DNA of 64,000 nt from Algiphilus sp022763315 (GTDB taxonomy: Bacteria > Pseudomonadota > Gammaproteobacteria > Nevskiales > Nevskiaceae), in NCBI RefSeq assembly GCF_965249985.1, contig NZ_OZ252280.1; one strand, 5' to 3'. The notes under the pieces are model-generated. The model made no database searches. It saw nothing but the letters and a program-made list of their open reading frames with translations, and was not told the origin of the DNA. A program made the position numbers and the translations under genes. This document shows positions 60,146 through 64,000 of this stretch, piece by piece; within the stretch, counting starts at the first letter, position 1; each line of letters begins with the position of its first letter.

Positions 60146-60922
60146 TTAGGAACCGGTACCACCGGTGCCGCCAGTGCCGCCAGTGCCGCCGGTACCACCC
60201 GTGCCGCCGGTGCCACCCGTACCGCCGGTGCCACCCGTGCCACCACCGTTACCTGGCGGATCTGGATCGGGATCCGGGTCCGGATCTGGATCGGGGTCTG
60301 GATCAGGGTCCGGATCGGGATCGGGGTCTGGATCAGGATCGGGGTCCGGATCAGGATCGGGGTCTGGATCGGGATCGGGGTCCGGATCAGGATCTGGGTC
60401 CGGATCAGGATCGGGGTCTGGATCTGGGTCTGGATCGGGATCGGGGTCCGGATCGGGATCGGGATCGGGATCGGGATCGGGATCGGGGTCCGGATCAGGA
60501 TCTGGATCTGGGTCCGGATCGGGATCTGGGTCCGGGTCGGGATCTGGGTCCGGGTCGGGATCTGGAGACGGATCGCCTTGCACGCGATCATCGTCCGCCA
60601 CGGCAACGATGCCGAGGCCAGCAATCGCCACTCCGAACAGGCTTGCGCCAACAATCGGAATCAGACCGCCCGCGACAATCCCCAACGAGCTTGCGAGGGA
60701 AAGGCCACTGGAGGTCAGTGCATACCCGCCCTCGATCCGCGCCAGATGCCCGGCTTCGATTGCATCGTCAATACTTGCATGACCCAAACGGTCTGCAAGC
60801 TCGCGAGCATCCGCCTCGGATAAGGCCTCTTCTACAGGCTGCGCCACTGCGATGGGTGCATGCATCACCATCGTTGAGCCGGCAAAGGCGCTGGCGGCCA
60901 GCACAATTGCTGTTTTCTTCAT
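60146..60922 (-). CDS. Secreted Asp-Pro repeat protein at the gfcA position
   Basis: A 258-residue protein. A signal peptide (1-27, cleavage AVA-Q) is followed by a short helical domain (31-68), a Gly/Ala-rich hydrophobic segment (72-109) that could cross or sit on a membrane, then (DP) repeated 51 times (121-222) and ten GGT units to the C-terminus. In E. coli gfcA/yjbE, small Thr/Ser-rich exported proteins of unknown role precede gfcB; this gene takes that position, 81 bases before gfcC, but has no visible sequence relation. The long rigid proline-acidic rod and the flexible end suggest a surface spacer. Function unknown. Confidence 0.8.
   Translation of the reverse strand: MKKTAIVLAASAFAGSTMVMHAPIAVAQPVEEALSEADARELADRLGHASIDDAIEAGHLARIEGGYALTSSGLSLASSLGIVAGGLIPIVGASLFGVAIAGLGIVAVADDDRVQGDPSPDPDPDPDPDPDPDPDPDPDPDPDPDPDPDPDPDPDPDPDPDPDPDPDPDPDPDPDPDPDPDPDPDPDPDPDPDPDPDPDPDPDPDPDPDPDPDPDPDPDPDPPGNGGGTGGTGGTGGTGGTGGTGGTGGTGGTGGTGS
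60257..60562 (-). repeat. Hexanucleotide tandem array coding (Asp-Pro)51
   Basis: A 306-base array of a 6-base unit, GAYCCN on the coding strand, with changes only at third positions. It is uninterrupted, so the reading frame and dipeptide are under selection, while the DNA is slippage-prone. Adjacent is a 9-base GGT-type array (60149-60250). Strand slippage in whole units would change length by two residues without frameshift. Confidence 0.95.
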
Positions 60923-61036
60923 TCGGGATACCCCTTGCATTTCTCTGGAAGCTAAACAGGCGACTTGCACCGTGTCAAGCAACGAAACTCCAAGCCTACA
61001 AGCCTCACGTACGCCGGCCTACACACATTAGATGCA

Positions 61037-61384
61037 TTAATCAGGCCAATCGTCCCGCACGCGCGCGAGATCCTGACTTCCACCTCCGCCCCCAGCTACC
61101 GCTTGAAACATGGTCGTGAACGCATTGCTCAAGACTGCCGGCGGTACACCCTCTGTGGGGGGTTGCCGCTCCGTCCACGCCACATTCTGCAAACGCTCGA
61201 TTAACTCAGCCTGACCAAGGCGACCGCTTCCATCAAGCGCCTTCATTTCCACCGACTCCGCCGGCTCTGCCGCCACAATTGCGACGCCGGCGCTCCGCCG
61301 CTCCTCCTCAAATGCCTGAGCAAATGAGGTTGCAGACGGCACAGCGCCAATCAATGTGGCAATGAGCAGACTAGGCCGAGTCAT
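61037..61384 (-). CDS. Small predicted secreted protein, unknown
   Basis: A 115-residue protein with a signal peptide (MTRPSLLIATLIGAVPSATSFAQ, cleavage near residue 23) and a mature part with an Ala/Glu-rich segment, a helix (GQAELIERLQNVAW) and a Gly stretch (AVAGGGGGSQDL) near the end. It resembles nothing I recognise. The gap to the repeat protein is 114 bases. Same strand as the export series; it may be the first gene of that transcript. The coding call rests on the signal peptide and length only. Confidence 0.55.
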   Translation of the reverse strand: MTRPSLLIATLIGAVPSATSFAQAFEEERRSAGVAIVAAEPAESVEMKALDGSGRLGQAELIERLQNVAWTERQPPTEGVPPAVLSNAFTTMFQAVAGGGGGSQDLARVRDDWPD

Positions 61385-61477
61385 GCGAGAACTATACGCA
61401 AGCTCGGCTTAGGCCGTCATCCTCGGGCGCCCCGGAACAGGGGGCCCGAGCGGCAGGTCGTTGCCCGGCAACGAAAA

Positions 61478-61798
61478 TCAACGGATCAAAAACGTATCGC
61501 GGCTGACTCCGCGCTCTTCAGCTTCCTTGATCCAGCGCGGTGCGCGGCCGCGCCCTGTCCAGGTCTTGCCGGTGGCCGGGTCGCGATACTTCGGCGCGAC
61601 GACGCCCTTGCTCGCGGATTTACCCGCTCCCTTGCCGGAAAAGCCCAAATCCGCCGGTGTAATGCCGTACTTGGCCATTTTTTCTTTGATGTCGGCCACT
61701 ACTGTTGCCAACTCGCGCTGCCGCTCTTCTTCAGCCTGTGCCTTGAGGCTTTCAATCTGGTTCAGCAATTCTTTGTACTTGCTCACTGTCGTCTCCAT
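61478..61798 (-). CDS. H-NS family nucleoid-associated protein
   Basis: A 106-residue H-NS-like protein. An N-terminal coiled coil (KYKELLNQIESLKAQAEEERQRELATVVADIKEKM) for oligomerisation precedes the linker and a C-terminal DNA-binding end, PKYRDPATGKTWTGRGRAPRWIKEAEERG, containing the GRGRAP-type minor-groove hook. It silences AT-rich DNA in relatives. A GTG at 61786 has GGAG 6 bases before it and could be the true start, giving MSKYKELL... The gene lies next to the exopolysaccharide locus, which has an AT-rich core 15 kb away. Confidence 0.92.
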   Translation of the reverse strand: METTVSKYKELLNQIESLKAQAEEERQRELATVVADIKEKMAKYGITPADLGFSGKGAGKSASKGVVAPKYRDPATGKTWTGRGRAPRWIKEAEERGVSRDTFLIR

Positions 61799-61838
61799 TA
61801 AAGGATGAAAAGGAATTGCCCTAAATCTGGCGCCACGG

Positions 61839-61867
61839 AATATAGGTTATGAGTAGCTGATCCACAA
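61839..61867 (-). promoter_or_regulatory. Probable promoter of the H-NS-like gene
   Basis: Minus strand TTGTGG (-35, 61862-61867) and TATATT (-10, 61839-61844), spacer 17. The predicted start site is about 30 bases before the ATG. Surrounding sequence is AT-rich, consistent with an intergenic regulatory region and possibly self-regulation by the H-NS-like product. Confidence 0.55.
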
Positions 61868-62261
61868 GTGTGTTAACCATTTTATTATTACTGCCGCGTT
61901 TCATTGCACCTCTTATGGCACGGTGTCTGCAGCCCATTCACGCATTCGGCATCGCTTCTTTTGTGGGCATTCCGAATTATGCGAAACGCGCTGAAATGGC
62001 GCGCAATCCAACTGAATACTGACCCACTCGTCGCATTTCACAGGCGGTCGGTAGTGACCGGGCGGCAAGGCCACGCCTCCGCTCCTGCCGCAGGAAGCGC
62101 GATGGAAGCGTCGTGCTTCAGCCTCCCTGCCCGCGCAGACGCAGGGCTGCGGAAGGCCTCTTGCCCGATCACCTTCGGCCTTCTTTCCCATAGCCTGATG
62201 ATTCCAAGCCTTCAGGCACGTGCAGCACGCCCCAACGATTTCGGGCTGCTAAACTCCACCC
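61868..62261. other. Intergenic region without recognised gene
   Basis: About 394 bases between the promoter of the H-NS-like gene and the SH3-domain gene. It is AT-rich at first and becomes GC-rich. Open frames exist but have no ribosome site, signal or recognisable motif. I see no terminator, tRNA or repeat here. Confidence 0.5.
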
Positions 62262-62855
62262 ATGCTTTTTCGAACACTGCTTGCGGCCGCTCTGCTCGCC
62301 GCACCCGCCGCTTGGGCGCAAGACCAGATTCGGTACATCAATGGCGAGCGCACCTTGGCGCTGCGCGAGGAACCGGATTCCGACTCGCGCCTGATCACCT
62401 TTGTCTCGACCGGCCAGAAGATGACGCTGATCCGCTCGCTGGGGGAGAACAGCTATGCGCGAGTCCGTTTGCCGGATGGTCGCGAAGGCTGGCTGGCTGG
62501 TCGGTATCTCACAGAAGAGGTGCCACCCGCCGAACAGTTGGAGCGCACCCGCGAGCAGCTTGAGGCCGAGCGCTCGGAGGTGACCGCCTTGCAGCAGCAG
62601 GTGGAATCCCTGCAATCGCGATTGGAGCAGGCGAAGCCGGCACTCGAGCTGGCCGACCGCAATGCCGAGCTGGAAGCGCAGCTCGAGGCCCGCCAGGCGG
62701 AACTGGACCGCAGCCTGGAGGCCTTCAACGCGGAAGTGGCCAAGCAGCGCACCCTGCTGATCGGTGGCGCGCTGGTTGGCGGCGGCATCATCTTCGGATT
62801 GCTGCTACCGGTACTGAGCCGGAGTCGACGCCGCTCGGGGTACGGCGACCTCTAA
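62262..62855 (+). CDS. TIGR04211-family SH3 domain protein (YgiM-like)
   Basis: A 197-residue protein. Signal peptide (MLFRTLLAAALLAAPAAWAQ), an extracytoplasmic bacterial SH3 domain (about 22-85: IRYINGERTLALREEPDSDSRLITFVSTGQKMTLI ... YARVRLPDGREGWLAGRYL), a coiled coil (about 92-160), and one C-terminal membrane helix (166-186, LIGGALVGGGIIFGLLLPVLS). The same order is seen in E. coli YgiM. Likely cell-envelope role; function unknown. Confidence 0.88.
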   Translation: MLFRTLLAAALLAAPAAWAQDQIRYINGERTLALREEPDSDSRLITFVSTGQKMTLIRSLGENSYARVRLPDGREGWLAGRYLTEEVPPAEQLERTREQLEAERSEVTALQQQVESLQSRLEQAKPALELADRNAELEAQLEARQAELDRSLEAFNAEVAKQRTLLIGGALVGGGIIFGLLLPVLSRSRRRSGYGDL

Positions 62856-63005
62856 GCGGGCGGGTGCCCGTGGCCGGCGCAGACCCCGGCGCCGCTCTAT
62901 CGCTGAGCGCGTGATCTCATAATCTTCCGCTATATACCCTTTGCACGGGGTGTGGCGCGGAGTATATTCCACGGCGTTCTTAGCCCCCGGCGGATCCTTT
63001 CTTCT

Positions 63006-64000
63006 ATGTACCGTTACGACGCCATCGACAAGCAGCTCGTCAACGAGCGCGTCGCGCAGTTCCGCGAGCAAACCCAGCGCTTTCTGGCCGGTGAAATCCC
63101 GGAAGATGAGTTCAAGGCGCTGCGCCTGCGCAATGGGTTGTACATCCAGCGCTTTGCGCCCATGCTCCGCGTTGCCATTCCCTATGGCCTGTTGTCGTCA
63201 GCGCAGCTGCGCCGCCTGGCGCATATCGCGCGCACCTACGACAAGGGTTACGGGCACTTCAGCACGCGCCAGAACATTCAGTTCAATTGGCCGAAGCTGG
63301 AGGAAGTCCCCGATATTCTCGCGGAATTGGCGGAGGTCGAGATGCACGCCATCCAGACCTCGGGCAACTGCATCCGCAATATCACCACCGATCACCTGGC
63401 GGGTGTCGCGCGGGACGAATTGGTGGACCCCCGCCCCTATTGCGAATTGACCCGGCAGTGGTCGACCTTCCATCCGGAATTCAACTGGCTGCCACGCAAG
63501 TTCAAGATTGCCTTTTCGTCCTCGACCACGGACCGCGCCGCGACCTTGGTGCACGACATTGGCATTCATATCGTTCGTAACGACGCCGGTGAACTGGGCT
63601 ACCGCATGAATGTGGGTGGCGGCCTCGGGCGCATGCCGATGATCGGCCATTGCATCCGCGAATTCCTGCCCGAAACCGAGCTGTTTTCCTATCTCGAAGC
63701 CATTCTGCGCGTCTATAACCGCCTCGGTCGACGCGACAATATGCATCGCGCGCGCATCAAGGTATTGGTCAAGGCCACCGGTCCTGAAGCCTTCCGTGAA
63801 ATGGTGGAGGCGGAATGGCAGCAGATTGACCACGCCCAATACCGGCTGACGCAGGAAGATCTTGCGGCGATGAAGGCCTATTTTGCGGATCCGCCCTATG
63901 CCGCCGAGGCGTCCAGCGCGGATTTCCAGCAGAAGCAGGAAGACAACAGTGCCTTTGCCGCCTTTGTGAAGCGCAACGTGCACGCGCACCGTCAGGACGG
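63006..64000 (+). CDS. Nitrite/sulfite reductase hemoprotein, 5' part
   Basis: The first 331 codons of a siroheme nitrite/sulfite reductase-like protein; the window ends before the C-terminus. MYRYDAIDKQLVNERVAQFREQTQRFLAGEI is a common start; LRNGLYIQRFAPMLRVAIPYG and FSTRQNIQFNWPKLEEVP fit the first ferredoxin-like half, and TSGNCIRNITTDHLAGVA fits the N-terminal substrate side. The siroheme/[4Fe-4S] cysteines expected in the second half lie outside. Reaction: sulfite or nitrite reduction, assimilatory; the two cannot be separated here. A weak TTGCAC/TATATT pair at 62941-62968 may be the promoter. Confidence 0.88.
   Translation, partial: MYRYDAIDKQLVNERVAQFREQTQRFLAGEIPEDEFKALRLRNGLYIQRFAPMLRVAIPYGLLSSAQLRRLAHIARTYDKGYGHFSTRQNIQFNWPKLEEVPDILAELAEVEMHAIQTSGNCIRNITTDHLAGVARDELVDPRPYCELTRQWSTFHPEFNWLPRKFKIAFSSSTTDRAATLVHDIGIHIVRNDAGELGYRMNVGGGLGRMPMIGHCIREFLPETELFSYLEAILRVYNRLGRRDNMHRARIKVLVKATGPEAFREMVEAEWQQIDHAQYRLTQEDLAAMKAYFADPPYAAEASSADFQQKQEDNSAFAAFVKRNVHAHRQD

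Noticed and set aside
60149..60562. Tandem repeats as a possible CRISPR array
   Set aside because: Units are 6-9 bases without spacers and lie inside a reading frame. No cas gene is present. The palindromic repeats at 14.7-36.5 kb are also not regularly spaced.
60165..60782. Plus-strand frame coding (VPP)n and (GS)n opposite the Asp-Pro array
   Set aside because: It arises automatically from the complementary reading of the GGT and Asp-Pro repeats. No signal peptide or ribosome site, whereas the minus-strand frame has both a signal peptide and third-position-only variation.
61422..61450. CTCGGGC...GCCCGAG hairpin after the H-NS-like gene as a terminator
   Set aside because: The stem has a mismatch and no T-run follows on the coding strand, so I do not list it as a terminator.

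Overview
The window is a chromosomal segment of a high-GC bacterium, most likely a gammaproteobacterium. The support is the gene order nrdR-ribD-ribE-ribB-ribH-nusB-thiL-pgpA, the Wza/Wzc plus GfcBCD-type exopolysaccharide machinery, an H-NS-like protein with a YRDP...GRGRAPRW C-terminus, and tRNAs that carry an encoded CCA. Genus cannot be assigned from sequence reading alone. No plasmid, phage or replication-origin signal was seen.

Layout. 1-2.2 kb: a plus-strand trio of exported truncated globin, membrane-anchored FMN-binding protein with a flavinylation motif, and a two-helix PepSY-type membrane protein; this looks like a small extracytoplasmic redox unit. 2.3-9.2 kb (minus): a type IV pilin-like gene, then an acyl-CoA catabolic block (SDR of the enoyl/dienoyl-CoA reductase type, EtfA, EtfB, ETF-quinone oxidoreductase, AtuA-family protein). 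9.3-21.5 kb (minus): housekeeping genes pgpA, thiL, nusB, ribH, ribB-X, ribE, ribD, nrdR, glyA, nadA, a lipoprotein and aspS, many with 4-base start/stop overlaps. 21.5-32.8 kb: fmdB-like zinc ribbon, a radical SAM/glycosyltransferase pair, ugd and a UDP-glucuronate epimerase, dinB, an unusual aconitase, tRNA-Ala and tRNA-Glu with a recognisable promoter and terminator, yheT-like hydrolase, queA and tRNA-Leu.

32.8-61 kb is a large exopolysaccharide locus. It makes GDP-mannose (manB, manC) and GDP-fucose (gmd, fcl), with a GDP-mannose hydrolase between them; UDP-galactose (galE) and, notably, UDP-sulfoquinovose (SqdB-like). The assembly core (40.9-46.6 kb: acyltransferase, Wzy-like polymerase, Wzx-like flippase, FkbM methyltransferase, glycosyltransferase) is strikingly AT-rich and ends at a decayed IS481-type element with 18-bp terminal repeats. 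Beyond it lie a sulfotransferase, a methyltransferase, the priming sugar-phosphate transferase, and a tightly packed export module in the order repeat protein-gfcC-gfcD-gfcB-wzc-wza. The repeat protein carries 51 uninterrupted Asp-Pro dipeptides followed by ten Gly-Gly-Thr units. 61-64 kb: a small secreted protein, an H-NS-like protein, an SH3 domain membrane protein and the start of a nitrite/sulfite reductase cut by the window edge.

A family of intergenic GC-rich palindromes (CCCTTCTCCCC/GGGGAGAAGGG with CCCTCATCCC arms) occurs at six places between 14.7 and 36.5 kb, always between genes. The observations most worth following are the globin/flavoprotein/PepSY unit, the sulfoquinovose and sulfotransferase genes in the polysaccharide locus, the (DP)51 protein, the radical SAM/glycosyltransferase pair, and the aconitase lacking one expected cluster cysteine.
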